DNA of 64,000 bases from Strongylocentrotus droebachiensis. Its lineage: Eukaryota; Echinodermata; Echinoidea; Camarodonta; Strongylocentrotidae. The stretch spans positions 1 through 64,000 of the forward strand of contig JAVYIG010002760.1 in the NCBI GenBank assembly GCA_035222895.1. The letters are read 5' to 3'. Positions 35,010-47,221 of this stretch are shown piece after piece; position 1 is the stretch's first letter; every line of letters begins with the position of its first letter. The position numbers and the translations under genes are program-made. The notes under the pieces are model-generated. The model had not been told where the DNA came from and searched no databases. It worked only from the letters and a program-made list of their open reading frames with translations.

Positions 35010-35357
35010 TTGTGAAGGAGCTAAGTATAGACATTTTGAAAAGGCCTTTCTACCTCATTTCATAGATATCGTCATTGTAGAAGTCTATGTTGAACATTAT
35101 ATCACATTACAAATTTACGTTTTGGTGTGCAGAGCTCTTTTGTATTAAATGCCTTTACATTTTCAAGTTGTATAACCGCTTGGAAATGTGATGGATCTAA
35201 GTTTAGACATTTTGAAAAGGCTTTTTCTATTTAATTCCATTGATTTCGTCATTGTAAACGTGTGCATTGAACATTATATCACATCAGACATGTTACATGA
35301 TTGGTGTGCCGAACCCTTTTATAAAAACCAAGTTATTTAACCGCGTGGAAATATAAT
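35010..35357 (+). repeat. Two-copy tandem duplication, 176-bp period
   Basis: AGACATTTTGAAAAGGC, ATTTCGTCATTGTA/ATATCGTCATTGTA, TTGAACATTATATCACAT and TTGGTGTGC recur at a 176-bp offset, and AACCGC(T/G)TGGAAAT closes each copy. Confidence 0.7.
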
Positions 35358-36249
35358 AGAAACTGCTCAGTCCTTTTCTCAATACACACAGAACCAAACA
35401 ACATCAAGCAAAATCTTTGGCATGAAGCTTTGCTGTTCGTCAATGGAATGAAAATTGACGTTTAGGTATATACCACTGGCGCCTTTCTGAACACGACGCG
35501 AGAAACAATTATTTAATAGATCCATATCAAACTTTAAAAAAGTAATGGTCCTAAGCCCTTACTAACTAGAACACCTGAGATGGTTTAAATATAATTCTTA
35601 GCAGGTGAATGAGGGGCAAATCTTTTTGTCAGAGTCTGAAGTTATTAAATTCTGCTAGGTCAGCTGTAAAATCGTAAATATTTGAATCTGTCACGGTCAA
35701 TTAGATATACAGGTCAATATTAATAAAAGAGAACAGAACAGAGAGTTGCAGGTGGCTTTCGAAGTATAGTGCCCTGGTGTTTCTTTTGAAACCCTTGAAA
35801 TTGATCGTTTCATTTTTTTCTTCAAATTTCTTTAAAGTAATTATTAATGATTTATATGGATGTCAGGAAATATCTATCCCAAGTTTTTGGAACCTCGAGA
35901 TAACCAATACCAGCAAACACCTGGTAAAATATGAATATTTCAGTTGAAATGAAATATGTAGGCAGATGAATAGACACCACCTCCACCCCCCCCCCCCCCC
36001 CCTATGACTATGACTAGTATGTAAGACGCATTGGGCAGCGATGGGAAATACAGCAGTCAACATAACAAAAAGCACACAATAGTGTTCATGTATATCTACT
36101 CGAAATGCTATTTTTAAGTAAATAATTACAGGCATAATATATAAAAAATCTACCAAATCTTTCACTACTATTATGCTGTTGGTGTGGCTGGGTACTCTTT
36201 TTTTCTCAAGCACACATTAATACATGTATACTCTCATATCAACCCCTCC

Positions 36250-36567
36250 TTTATCTCTCTCTCTCTCTCTCTCTCTGTCGTGTCTGTTCCTCTCTATATT
36301 CCTTTCCCTCCTCCTCTTTACCTCTTTCTATTTCCCCTTTCTCTTTCTCCACTCTCACCCTACTAATCCAACCTCACTTGTGGTATATTCCTCCCCTTTC
36401 TCTTTCCATTTCCTGTTTTCTCGTTTTTTTCTTCGTCTGATTATTTCCCCTCTTTTCCCTCTTTCGTGGCTTTCTTTCCTCTCCCTCTATCTCCCTCCAC
36501 CACCATCTCTTTCTTTACTCTTTCTCTCTCTTTCCCCCTCTCTCTCTTTCTCCTCCCCTCTCTCCCC

Positions 36568-36600
<33 letters not shown>

Positions 36601-36670
36601 CTTCTCTCTCCCCTCTCTGTGTATCCACCTAACCATCTCGCCTTCTCTCTTTCCCCTCACTTCTCTGTCT
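36250..36670 (+). repeat. CT-rich pyrimidine tract
   Basis: About 420 bp of CT, CTT and CCT with pure (CT)n at 36555-36605. Ser/Leu-rich frames here are artefacts. A shorter CT tract follows at 36850-36890. Confidence 0.85.
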
Positions 36671-37147
36671 ATTTGACCCCGAGGATGCGATTACATCTGA
36701 GCAAACTCGAGTTTTGTTGCGGTATCCACTTGTCTTCCCCTCCTAGTATTTGCATTTCAACTCTACGCTTGATAACGATGCACTATTCCCCATCCAAGAA
36801 CTCAAGCTTTAAGCATAATATGGATTCGCTAAGAAGGAACCCCATGTCTCCCCTTTCTCTCTCTATCTCTCTCTCTCTCTCTGTGTCTCCTTCAATAATC
36901 GATTGTTATTTATTCATTTTCAAACATATCAAAGATATTGAATGTTTCAAAATAAATGTTGAGTGTTCACGAACTCGAATTTTGACCATGATGGATTCGC
37001 TATTGAAATGTGATGAACCTCAAAAGCCACTCTCTCCTTCCGAAATTGATTCACATGTATTTGTTTTAAAATTATGAACAATTCAAACTTAAGTATACTA
37101 TGGATTTGGCTCTCAAAATGGAAATCACCCCCCCCCCCTCCGACTCC

Positions 37148-37179
<32 letters not shown>

Positions 37180-39189
37180 CCTTTCTCTTTTTCGCATAAT
37201 AATGAGTACCGATCATGTGATTATCTTGAGAAAGTGAGAAACTGTCTAGAATAAAGAAGATTTGAGAATAAGAATTGGTGAGAACATTTCATCATGCAAT
37301 AAATATATTTATTTTTGAGGTTTAAAATAATCAAAATGGTGCCAAATTTACTCGTTTTCGCCAAAAATTGCATTAATGAACAGCCATGTATAAATACGGG
37401 TATAGTTGACTACATACAGATGGCATCGATGTACGATGATTTTTGAACAATTTCTTATTATTACAAACATCGTGGAGTGGCTGGTAAAATAAAGGTGGAG
37501 TGATAATGGACAACTAAATCCGGGATGGACGGGATGGGTGGGTGTCTGTAACCCCCCCCCCCCCCCCACCCCCCCCCCCATCGATTATATAAATGAGAAA
37601 TGGAAGAACAAGAGAGAGGGGGGTAGTAAGAGTGAAAGTTTAAAGCCCCACTGTCCTACTTGTAGCTACTTGCTCCCTCTATATAGAAATCTTCCCCAAT
37701 CGGTGCCTGTTGGTCCCCCATGATCCTCTTTTTCTTATGTTAGTTGAGAACTGAGTTAATGAGATAGCCACCTGTCAGTGACCTCGCTGTGTGGTCTAAT
37801 CCCTTTTGGCCCAGTAGTATTGACGGTCTTTAAAAGATCCATTAAAATCAAGAAGCACCTCTCAAATTAGACGAACATGCCATTATTATCCGTTGAGTAG
37901 AAACACTCACCAGTGTTTTCGCACACCCCACGACAACACCAACCCCCACACCCACACAACGTACACTACACCCACACCCCACTCCCGCATCACTTCCTCT
38001 CTTCTGCAAAACGTACCCAATCAGGTCATTCGTCTGTCATAACATTATTCTAGTGTCTTCCTATTTCTATATTTGTATGGGAGGTATATAAAGTATTCGA
38101 GTTATTCTTGGCCTTGGAATGCCCCTGAATTAGGATTGACATGCTCGAGAATTACCAGCGCATAAATTATGCAGTGGGTTGCAGACCTGTAAAGACGGTT
38201 GTTAGTCGCTGTGCGTAGCATTGTCTGCACGGTGAGACTAGACTGACAGCATGCTGCACAGGCTCTGTAATTTAGTTGCTCCGGACACAGCAAGAGACCC
38301 ACAAGAGCTAGGCTCTGATCAATGCTTTAGGAATTATGGCACAGTGTCAAATTAGAGCATGCGCATGCAGACTACATTATGGGGAGCGGAGGAGGGGAGA
38401 AGAGAGTAAGAGAGTAAGAGAGAGAGAGGGAGACACAAATACAGAGCAAAAGATAGATAGAGGTGGTGTTGAGAATTAATACATCATCAATCGCAAGTAG
38501 CGCTCATGTAGCTTTCAAAAATCTTGGCTTCCTTTTCGCATTACAATTTACATCAATGGCATCCAATGCAATTCATATTGATAAACATTTTTGTTAAAGG
38601 AACCTTCTTTGAAAAAATAATGCATGTACATGTAGCTTATGAGGAGCTCTTGTGAATGTGAAGGTGTTTAAGGTCAAAGGGATATATTCGAGTAAACGAA
38701 TTTGGGGGATATTGAGGATTTTCCACCTTGCTAGAAATGTACTTCTGATCAGGGTATCCCGTTTGTACGTTTTCCCTTCCCCTTGCTTCCCCCTCAAATT
38801 GTTCGTCCCTCTTTAGTATGCGCATTTTCGCTATAATCCCTGTTCACTGAATTGACTTTAGGCCTCCTCAAGATTCTGAAGTTGATTTCCAACTTGTCCT
38901 TGGCATTTTGCGCTCCCTCACGCAAATCACTTGCACGATACCATACCGTAATCACGTGAATCAAATCATGAATATTAATGAATAATCAATGTTTCTCGGT
39001 CAACATTGAGTTGGGGGATAGTGTCGACTGCATGCATGTAATTTCAGGCATAACGTGTCCAAATGATTACCTTGAATTCCTTACGCAAGAGCGTATCCTG
39101 ATTTGGGAAGGGGGGAGGTAGGGGCGGTTGCCCTCAGTAATTATGGTAGGGTCCATTGAAACCATCTTTTGCCTTCTTACTTTTGTGGA
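36671..39189. other. Intergenic, no gene recognised
   Basis: No supported gene. C runs at 37129-37138 and 37551-37579; CA-rich at 37920-37985; GA-rich at 38390-38450. Confidence 0.5.
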
Positions 39190-39425
39190 GGAAGGATTTT
39201 CAGCCACATCCCAATCCATTTATTTCCTAATGCAAGAAATATTATCTACATCATTTCTCTCCACGCAGGTGTTGAGTGAAAGCGAACGGCATTTAATACG
39301 ATATGGTCAGAATTGTACGGGCATGTAAATTGGCGACTAGGTGGGACAAGCCTGTTTTTTTGTTTCGGGGTAATGATACTATTATATCTGTCAAGTCTTT
39401 GAAGCGCATATAGACATCGTGCGTG
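39190..39425 (+). mobile_element. Probable 5'-truncated SURF-like SINE fragment
   Basis: TTTCCTAATGCAAGAAAT and TCTCTCCACGCAGGTG align with the body of the SINE at 7050 (GTCCTTTATCAAGACATT and ACTCTCCACGCAGGTG) at matching spacing. A GAAGCGCATATAGA segment follows. The pol III boxes are absent. Limits are uncertain. Confidence 0.45.
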
Positions 39426-39605
39426 TATTAAACATTGTTAATCCAGGGGGGGGGGGATTTATTAAGTCTAATATTAAGGCTTCAACAACGAAATCTTTGA
39501 TACAACTGAAGAGGTTTGATTAATCTTTGGGTACAGAAGAACAGCAAGAAGAAAGTGAAATATTTGAGCTACGTTCGTCAAATGCTTCACACATCATACC
39601 CCTAC

Positions 39606-39846
39606 GATGCCCCTTTCGGCATGTTCTACAGAACTTCACCTCGTTCACGTCTCTTCCATTAATGTGTCCTCTAAGAAGCCCCCATTCTGCATGTTTTAGC
39701 ATCTCGACACCCTACGGAATTTCGTCTCGATCATGAATCTTCCATCAATGTTTTACTTTACAATGCCCCATTCTGCATGTTTTATCTAGGCATTCTACGG
39801 AAGTTGATCTTGATCGTGTCTCTTCTATTAGCATATCCTCTAGCTA
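39606..39846 (+). repeat. Three-copy minisatellite, about 68-87 bp units
   Basis: Copies start at about 39606, 39674 and 39761. Each holds GCCCC.TTC.GCATGTT, a TACGGAA or ACAGAAC variant, TCTCTTC.ATTA or a variant, and most end TCCTCTA. The copies are diverged. Confidence 0.65.
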
Positions 39847-42376
39847 ATAGCACTGTGCTCGTATGTGAAACATAACGTCCTTGACGTTGTTAACACATTG
39901 GTTGAAATGCACTTGTAATACATTTGTCCATCAGGAGTCTATTATGTCTGAACATAAAATTGTTTGGAGACCCTACGTTTGTTTTGGGTTAGAAGTTGTT
40001 AAATGTGAACGTATAATTGACATCCATGACAACTGCTTAGATAATAAACAAGACGTAAGGGCGCTTTATCTTAAATTGTTTGTTTGTATTACTGGCACTC
40101 TCACGACACATACTTTGTCTCTGGCGACATTTTTTCCGGCTTTATTTCTTCAAATATAATTATGTTACCCACGTAAGGTAGGTTACATGTAGGTCTATGA
40201 TTGTAGTTAAAAATTGGTGGGTTAATTTAACATGACAACACTAATTTAATCGCCAACAAAGTTAACAAAACTATGTTGGAGCATCATTTCAAGAAGGCCA
40301 AAGCTAGGGGAAGTCCACCATGATCCCTAAATACATGTACATTTAGAATGCATAAAGAGCTAGAGTGGACGTATACTCTTATCAATTTAGAATACAGAAG
40401 TAGGAAAGTCTCATTGAGCGTTTATGCATCCACTCATCCTCATCCCCAGACATAAAATTTTAATAATTTGGCAATTTCTCTAAATCTTCAAACCAAGATT
40501 TTAAAAGAAAGTAGTGCAACGTTTGAACTCCACATTATAGTACTATACCACTTTCGTCACTCGACATTTAACACATGCCCATGCTGTTTGTAATACATCA
40601 ACGCTATCAAATAACACTGCGGGGAAGACGTGGGTGCAAATGTGCACCCCTCTTACGTTTTTCCATCAGTCGAATGTAACAAATTTACTTATCAGTTGGG
40701 AGCCAATTACACCGGCAAACCGTGGACATACCTTCGCAAAAACATTCACAGCGGGCATAACAGGGGACATTAGTAATGTCCTCACTTCGACGGTACAAAA
40801 ACAGGTTTGTTCCTCACGATAATAAAGGGATTAACATCGAGTAAAAACTTATACGGCAGTTCTTTAAATGGCGAGTTAGAAAGGTGGTATTCATAGCATG
40901 ATCACCGTTTGTGAAACTTCTGAGTTAACCAGGGATAAATGTTTCGAGCCCCGGGTGTATACATTACTGCGGTGTGTAGTGCAACATTGATCGGGCGAAC
41001 ACGCGTTGTTTGGGTCTCATTCTCGGCTAAGTTGCCCGTAGGAGCGAAGCTGAAACTCCGCTGCTATGGACCGCTTACGCCAAAGGAGCCGGTGCGAGAA
41101 AATACACCCCGCGGACGTGTTCCGTGGAACGAAATCATTATTGGGTTGTTTTCAGAAGTAACAAGAGTGTCGGGTGAGGAAAGGGGGTCCAGGCACGCAG
41201 AAATATGGTACAGATCTTCGGATAAATATCCTCCTGACAAGGCCTGTCCCATCTTCTCGACCCCCTAGGGGAACGTGCTATTAAAACAGAGGTGTTCCTC
41301 TCTTGCAATAACACTCTAGATAGTTGCAATATACAAATTACCGAAGTCTTTATTCAACCATTTCTGCTCTGCTCTGCTCTGCTTTTTGCTGCTCTTACCC
41401 ATAGCGCCAGAGTGGCGTATATGCATGTATAAAGGGCACGAGGGTATGTGTCCTCAATCAAATAACTAAAGAAAGAAAGAGAGAGAGAGGGAGAGAGAGG
41501 GTGAGAGAGGGAGAGAGAGGGTGGGTTAGAGAGAGTGAGAAGAAGAAGAGGAAAAATATAAATAAGAGAGAATGGGGAGAGAGAAAAGGGGAGACGAAAA
41601 AAAAGAGAACGAAAGATCCATCCAACCCTCCTCTCATCATTGACCTTATTAATTTACATATCGTCCAACCGGTAATACCGTGGCACCCCCCCCCCCCTCC
41701 CCCACACACACACACGCTGCAAATGATGTCGGTGCACACACCGACACGGATACTGACACTGAGAATTACATTCTCAACTTTTCGCGAAAATGTGAACATG
41801 GAGAGTGTTAACTTTTCATAATCATAAAAATTGTGTTTAGACAGTTTTTTTCTAAAACATATTACCTTTCCAAAAAGAAGGGGATTAGTGTATAAATGTA
41901 TACTTTGAGAAGAGAAAATATTGTTGCACAGATTCTGTTCTGGTCTGTGGAGATGAAACTTGGAATATTTGTGGTCCCTGTAGAGCCCCTTCTCTCCCCC
42001 CCCCCCCCCCCCTCCCCCTTCTCCTCCCCCTCCCCTTCAGTGCAATGTGCCCCCTAATCTTAATCTACAGGAGAACTGAATTCAAAGAGCATACCGGAAA
42101 TGCACACATCGTTTATATTCCCCTGAACATCAGCGACCAAACTAAAGAAGAAAGAAAAAACCACCAAGGCCCCCCCTTTTTTTTTAACGTATCAATACCC
42201 TTCTGCACGAGTCTTATTTATGTTTGAAATAAAAGTAACATCTTTAACAGATTTCTGATCAGTTTCAACTCTTGAGTATAAAGTTCCGAAGTAAAATAAA
42301 AAGAAAACAACGGACTACGTTTGCGTCATGTCTCTCATGGAAATGAGAATGCAAGCGATGAATATCGTTCCGTTAG
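39847..42376. other. Intergenic, no gene recognised
   Basis: A moderately GC-rich patch at 40940-41270 is open for 109 codons on the plus strand, with no recognisable domain. A TCTGC pentamer repeat lies at 41365-41382, a GA tract at 41465-41600 and a C run at 41995-42012. Confidence 0.45.
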
Positions 42377-42430
42377 CAGGGGCGGATCTAGCTTTTTGCT
42401 AAGGGGGGGGGGGTTTGACCAAAATAATGA

Positions 42431-42465
42431 CGATGCGGAGCATCGTCCACGAGCCGCGAAGCGGC
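42431..42465. other. Two adjacent GCGNAGC mini-hairpins
   Basis: 42431-42445 is CGATGC-GGA-GCATCG and 42453-42465 is GCCGC-GAA-GCGGC. Both are perfect stems closed by a GNA triloop. GCGNAGC is a DNA sequence class described as forming unusually stable mini-hairpins. Whether they form in the cell is unknown. Confidence 0.7.
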
Positions 42466-42587
42466 GAGCCGATTTTTTTTTTGGGTGTTTATTTGAACCC
42501 CGTAAGTGATGTTTTCCTGGCATCTATTTACAAAATGGAGACCATAAAAAGCAGTGCATGATAACGTCTTTTTAAATCAAGTAACAG

Positions 42588-42690
42588 TTAAATACACAGA
42601 GTTATCATGTGTTTGGTTAAGTTACCAGATGAGTTGAATATCTTCTCACAATATTTGCACTTGAAAGGGTTTCTCTCCAGCGTGCGTTCT
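42588..42690 (-). pseudogene. C2H2-type zinc-finger fragment, frameshifted
   Basis: On the minus strand, 42690 to 42664 reads RTHAGEKPF, the standard inter-finger linker. One base later the frame shifts and reads KCKYCEKIFNSSGNLTKHM from 42662, then ITLCI and a TAA at 42588-42590. The C-x2-C, Phe, Leu and first His of a C2H2 finger are in register. The second zinc histidine is missing; a Cys four residues after the first His is the only candidate. The single-base shift and the location inside a transposon-like element show this is a dead captured fragment. The donor gene is unknown. Confidence 0.75.
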
Positions 42691-43239
42691 TTTTTTCTTT
42701 CTTTTTTTCTTTTTTCTTTTTTTTTTTTTTTGGGCCGCCCAAGGGGGGTTTAAACCCCCTAAACCCCCCCCCCCGTAGATCCGCGCCTGGTTAGCTAACA
42801 ATGACGCCCTTAGACCTATGCTCACGAACATAAGATAGAGAATATAATATAATATAACGGGAAATTCACTGGCACCACTAAACGTCCCCGAAAGGAAACT
42901 AGGATATCTTTTTTCATCATGCTCTACAATCCTTCCTTTTTGTCTCCGATTTTCTTATTTCTTAATCACGAAACGCTCGCAGATGGTTCATCGCCGATTG
43001 ATAGATTCGAATCTACGATGGCCTGTGGCTATAACTCGCAAGCTATTCATTACTTAAGATATTTTTGTCTTTTAATCTAGATTTTCATGTCAGTTTGTGA
43101 GCAATATATTGAAGAAGGGAAAATATTCATTCATTACACTGACGCCAATCGCTCCTGGTGCTTGGGTAACTATTAGATCAAAATTGCTCCAAATTATTCT
43201 TAACAATCCGCTCATTCTACTTCTTATATTGCCTCCATT

Positions 43240-43540
43240 GCATCTATATCTCTCTCACTCTCTCTATCTATCTCTACCTCTCTCTGTACACAAACGCTCT
43301 CACTCTTTCGCACCCCCCCCCCCCCCCGCTCCCTGTGTCTCTTTGTGTCTGTGTGTGTTTCTCTCTGTCTGTATGTCTGTCTCTCTCTCTCTCTCTTCCT
43401 ATCTCTCTCTCTCTCTCTTTCTCAAACACATACACACTCCCTCCCCCCTTCTGTTATTTTACTTTCTCTTTGATATCTTTAGTACATCTCGATCTCTCAA
43501 ATCTCCGTCTCTCTGCCTTCAATTTTCTTGCGCTTCATAT
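43240..43540 (+). repeat. CT-rich tract and 120-bp tandem repeat, left part
   Basis: CT-rich DNA with a C run at 43313-43327. Positions 43463-43520 (TTTCTCTTTGATATC, TTTAGTACATCTC, CTCAAATCTCCGTCT) recur at 44466-44520 beyond the foldback element. Removing the element and one TA gives a repeat period of about 120 bp. Confidence 0.6.
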
Positions 43541-43541
43541 A

Positions 43542-44421
43542 CAGTGCGTCCCAGAAAAAACGAAACCGAGAAGTATCGATGTTTTATCATAACTTAATCA
43601 CAACCATAATTAATGAATGATACATATTTGGAAAGCTTAGAGTCTCCTCTTTCAGTTGATGCTACTCACGTGATGCATATTTTACGCATGAGTGATTAAA
43701 AGCAATTTGAAGGAAGGAAACCAAAAAGTAATTTGGCGGGCGGTATCTGAATTTCAAAGAAAAATTCATATTTCTAGAAAGTTTATTTTCCGCTCTTTCA
43801 TATGATACCTCAATCAAGAAAAATGAGCCAGGAATAACAAAGTTCTGTTTGTTTGAAGTAGCCCTTACATTTTCATAATTTTAACAAACGAATTCGTTTT
43901 CACTGGGTGCCTGCCGTAGCAAAAAGCAGATTTGACAAAAGACTTAACTCCGTTTCGTTGACAATCAGCCATGCATGAAGACTCTCGTCTACGGCTGATT
44001 GTCAACGAAACGGAGTTAAGTCTTTTGTTAATTTCGTTTATTGAAACGGCAGGCAGCCAGTGAAAACGAATTCGTTTAATGAAATTATGTAAATGCAAGC
44101 ACTACTTTAACCAAACAGAACTTTGTCATTCCTCGCTCATTTTTCCTGATTGAGGTGTCATATGAAAGGGCAGAAACTCAACTTTTTAGAAATGTGAATT
44201 TTACTTCGAAATTCAGATACCGCCCGCCAAATGTCTTTTTGGTTTCCTTCCTTCATATTGCTTTTAATCACTCATGCGTAAAATATGCATCACGTGAGTA
44301 GCATCAACTGAAAGAGGAGACTCTAAGCTTTCCAAATATGTATCATTCATTAATTATGGTTGTGATTAAGTTATGATAAAACATCGATACTTCTCGGTTT
44401 CGTTTTTTCTGGGACGCACTG
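43542..44421. mobile_element. 880-bp foldback (near-complete palindrome), mariner-type
   Basis: The element begins CAGTGCGTCCCAGAAAAAAC and ends with its exact inverse. TA lies on both sides (43540-43541 and 44422-44423). The two arms pair almost from end to end about the centre at 43981.5, leaving a loop of about 22 bases (43971-43992). Some decay is visible near 43910-43940 against 44020-44055. CAGTGCGTCCCAGAAAAAA with TA target sites points to Tc1/mariner origin. Frames read inside it (for example 43865-44098, minus) are by-products of the palindrome. Confidence 0.88.
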
Positions 44422-44423
44422 TA

Positions 44424-46321
44424 TATATATCCACCCCACACACACAGTCCCTCTGTCTCTCACTCTCTTTCTCTGATATCTTTAGTACATCTCAAACTCT
44501 CTAATCTCCCTCTTTTTGCCCACAAACTCTCTCTCGCTCTCTCTCCCATCTCACACACACACAAAACACACACGCACGCACACACACACACACACACACA
44601 CAAACACAAAGCTCTGCAAAAAGAAACAAATGTGATGCACGCTAATTTTCATTTATTCATGATACGCAAGAAAAAAACAAGCCGTTTGTGAGAGGGGAAA
44701 GCGACAATTAAGCCGAACAAATCGTCATCTCCTTTCTAATTTCTAAACATGATGATTAAAGCATACATTACTTTTGCATGTACAGATTGTGTTTGCGACT
44801 TTGTCACTCTCATCAGTGATTAGTGCCTTGAAATGATGTCATTTGACATCTTCAAAAAGACAATCCATTCACTTTAACGAAAGCAAAGTTGTCACAACGC
44901 CAGAATTGCAAAATCTTAACAAACAACATATTTGTTTGTTAGCAATGATTCAGACTCACGTTGATATTCAAAATGCCCCTGAAACCATTTTCCATAATAG
45001 CACGATTTACCCTCAAATTTATATCTGGGCCGCTGCCCTTTCGTGCGATCAACAGCCGTGGGCCTGTTCCCTAGCGTTTTGTAATGGCAACCTTTAGGGA
45101 CCTAATACTCCATTTATGTTTACTGATGACCGCGCGCATGATATGGAAAATTTGATATTTCATGATCCCTCGCAACAGTAATGTAGCGTTCTAAAATAAG
45201 GATTTTCTGAATGTCAAATTTGGAAATCCACTTTGAATTATAGTGCGTTTACCTTTTTGTTTTAATGGGGATACTTCAAATCGCCGTTTGCGACTTCATT
45301 GCTAACGCATTGTCATGGAAGTCAGTGCGGTTAGGGTATTGGAGGGAGACATATAGTGCTAAAAAAAGGGGGAGAGGGGGGGGGGGTTGCAACAGAACAA
45401 TATGAAGATTTCGATTACAAGAATACAAATTATTATTTATTGACAAAGTTCAGATATAATGAAATGAAATATACAAAGCATGTAAACATGATGACGAGAC
45501 ATAGTTTTTTTTTATTGCAGAGAGGATGCGATAATAATATTCCTCTTTAGCAAAAACGTAGATATGACATATGCTCCGCGGTTAATATGCTACACGAACT
45601 GATTTCCCAACTCACCCGTAGACCTAACACTATACCTAACCCTAATCCTAAAACTACACTTAATTTAAAAAACCCAATTGCAACCACAAGCTCAACCCTA
45701 ATACAAATGGAACATTCGACGAGGTAAAGCCAAAGGAAATTAGCATCAGGACAAAATGTCGGATCATAGGAAAAGTTAGCCGGGGAAGTGAGTAAAGAGG
45801 ATTGAATTATTCCTAGAACATGTCTATGGCTCACTTTATAAAATTCTGTCATCCCTCCCGTCCATGATTGTGTTTGCAAATGTATCAACTCCAATAAAGT
45901 ATTGTCAGGGCTGGTAGAAGACATCATTTCACAGAAGCGTCCATAATGGAAAATGTCCTCGCTTCCATAGATCGACGGCGTGCTTCTCCGTATGTCTCCT
46001 GCGATTTGTATCCTCGATTCGCTTATTTATTCAAGAATAATATCTTTATCAGGATAAATTCAATCCATATACAAGGATGTTACACGTTGTCATGATCGAG
46101 CCCGGTTCGTCTCGAGACTTCATCAATAATCATTCCGAGAGGCGAATCTGATGTGCAAACTCGACGCTCAAAATAGTCCCCGAGACAAGCTCCCGTCAAC
46201 AATGGACATTGCTTCCAGCATTCGAGCAGGAGGCGATGAGGAACAGATTGGAGGTAATGGCTTGATATGTTTGAGAATGGACAAGGAACAGGGAGATGGG
46301 TAGAAAGAGAGAGAAAGAGGA

Positions 46322-46358
<37 letters not shown>

Positions 46359-46411
46359 GTGAGAGAGAGAAAGAGTGAGGGAAAGTGAGAGAGAGAAAAA
46401 AAAGAGTGAGG

Positions 46412-46445
<34 letters not shown>

Positions 46446-47217
46446 AGTGTTAGAGGAAGGAGAAAGTCATAAACCTGGTAATGATAAAGAAGGGGAAGCT
46501 CTATTTTTGGCTTTGTCAACACCGGGGAGTCGGATGGTTATCAATTATAATTGTGTCTTTATATCCCTCTCTCTCACTCTCTCTCTCTCTCTCTCTCCCT
46601 CTCTCTCTCTCTTATATTTCTCTCTTTCTCTCTCTATTTCTTACTCTCTTTCACATACTCCATCTATTCTTCTCTCCTCTATCCGTCTGTTTTTCGTTCA
46701 TGCCCTATCCTATACTACCACTGCTTGCTACATACATAATCCATATGAATCCTCTTCCCCCTACATCACCGAATCTCTCTGCTTTAATAAGATAAGTCCT
46801 TATTTCAGTTTCTCATTTATTCAAAGAAAAGTATCCAGTGTCAAGGCCGGTATCTGATTTATCAATTTGGCATGCCGGTAGCAGAAATCTACAATCCATT
46901 GCGCAATTGAATGAGATACTGTTTTTTCTGAGGAAGTCGGGGAAAATTGCCATTGAATGCCATTGAGTTCTTTATCACTTCCCGTGAATGAATGAATGGC
47001 GACTTAATAAGTATGAATGTGAAGGACGAAGGTCAGGATATTTCCCTATGAGGATTGCACTTTCATTGGACAATTCACAAGAGGATGAAAGAAAGCCCTG
47101 AGATTGATATAAAGCGAGGGACGATCTCGGTGACAAGTGTCATCACAGTCGAACATCACTTCATTAGAGCGGGAACGCGAAACGAATTTCCAGGGTTCGT
47201 GGATGTGTCTTCTGCCT
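44424..47217. other. Intergenic with CT, CA and GA tracts
   Basis: CT/CA-rich at 44430-44610 including (CA)n at about 44570-44603. A telomere-like tract lies at 45624-45656, GA tracts at 46300-46446 and CT tracts at 46560-46640. No supported gene. Confidence 0.5.
45624..45656 (-). repeat. Telomere-like CCTAACCCTAATCC tract
   Basis: Imperfect CCTAAC/CCCTAA units, with neighbouring CCGCGGTTAAT (45577) and CAACCCTAAT (45695) motifs also seen around 683-779. Probably a third copy of one dispersed repeat. Confidence 0.55.
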
Positions 47218-47221
47218 TATA

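Larger units (their letters stand above)
42377..42789. mobile_element. 413-bp CAG-ended element carrying gene debris
   Basis: Left end CAGGGGCGGATCTAG; right end, inverted, CAGGCGCGGATCTAC. GTTAG directly flanks both sides (42372-42376 and 42790-42794), a candidate 5-bp target duplication. Next to the ends are a G run and a C run. The interior holds two tiny hairpins (42431-42465), a zinc-finger relic (42588-42690, minus) and a T-rich tract (42689-42731). It encodes no transposase. The superfamily is uncertain: the ends look hAT-like, but hAT elements duplicate 8 bp. Confidence 0.65.

Noticed and set aside
36224..37077. Ser/Leu-rich open frames up to 203 codons
   Set aside because: They follow CT-rich low-complexity DNA. 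The same kind of frame appears in every CT or GA tract of the window (7.5, 12.8, 33.8, 46.4 and 57.9 kb).
40939..41268. 109-codon frame in a locally GC-richer patch
   Set aside because: No recognisable domain or motif, no splice context I could defend, and an overlapping opposite frame. Kept only as a note in the intergenic entry.
43865..44098. 77-codon minus-strand frame
   Set aside because: It spans the centre of the 880-bp foldback, and its peptide is explained by the palindrome.
45547..45927. 126-codon minus-strand frame with a hydrophobic segment
   Set aside because: The Leu/Gly/Val stretch is a translation of the telomere-like repeat tract, and no domain is visible.
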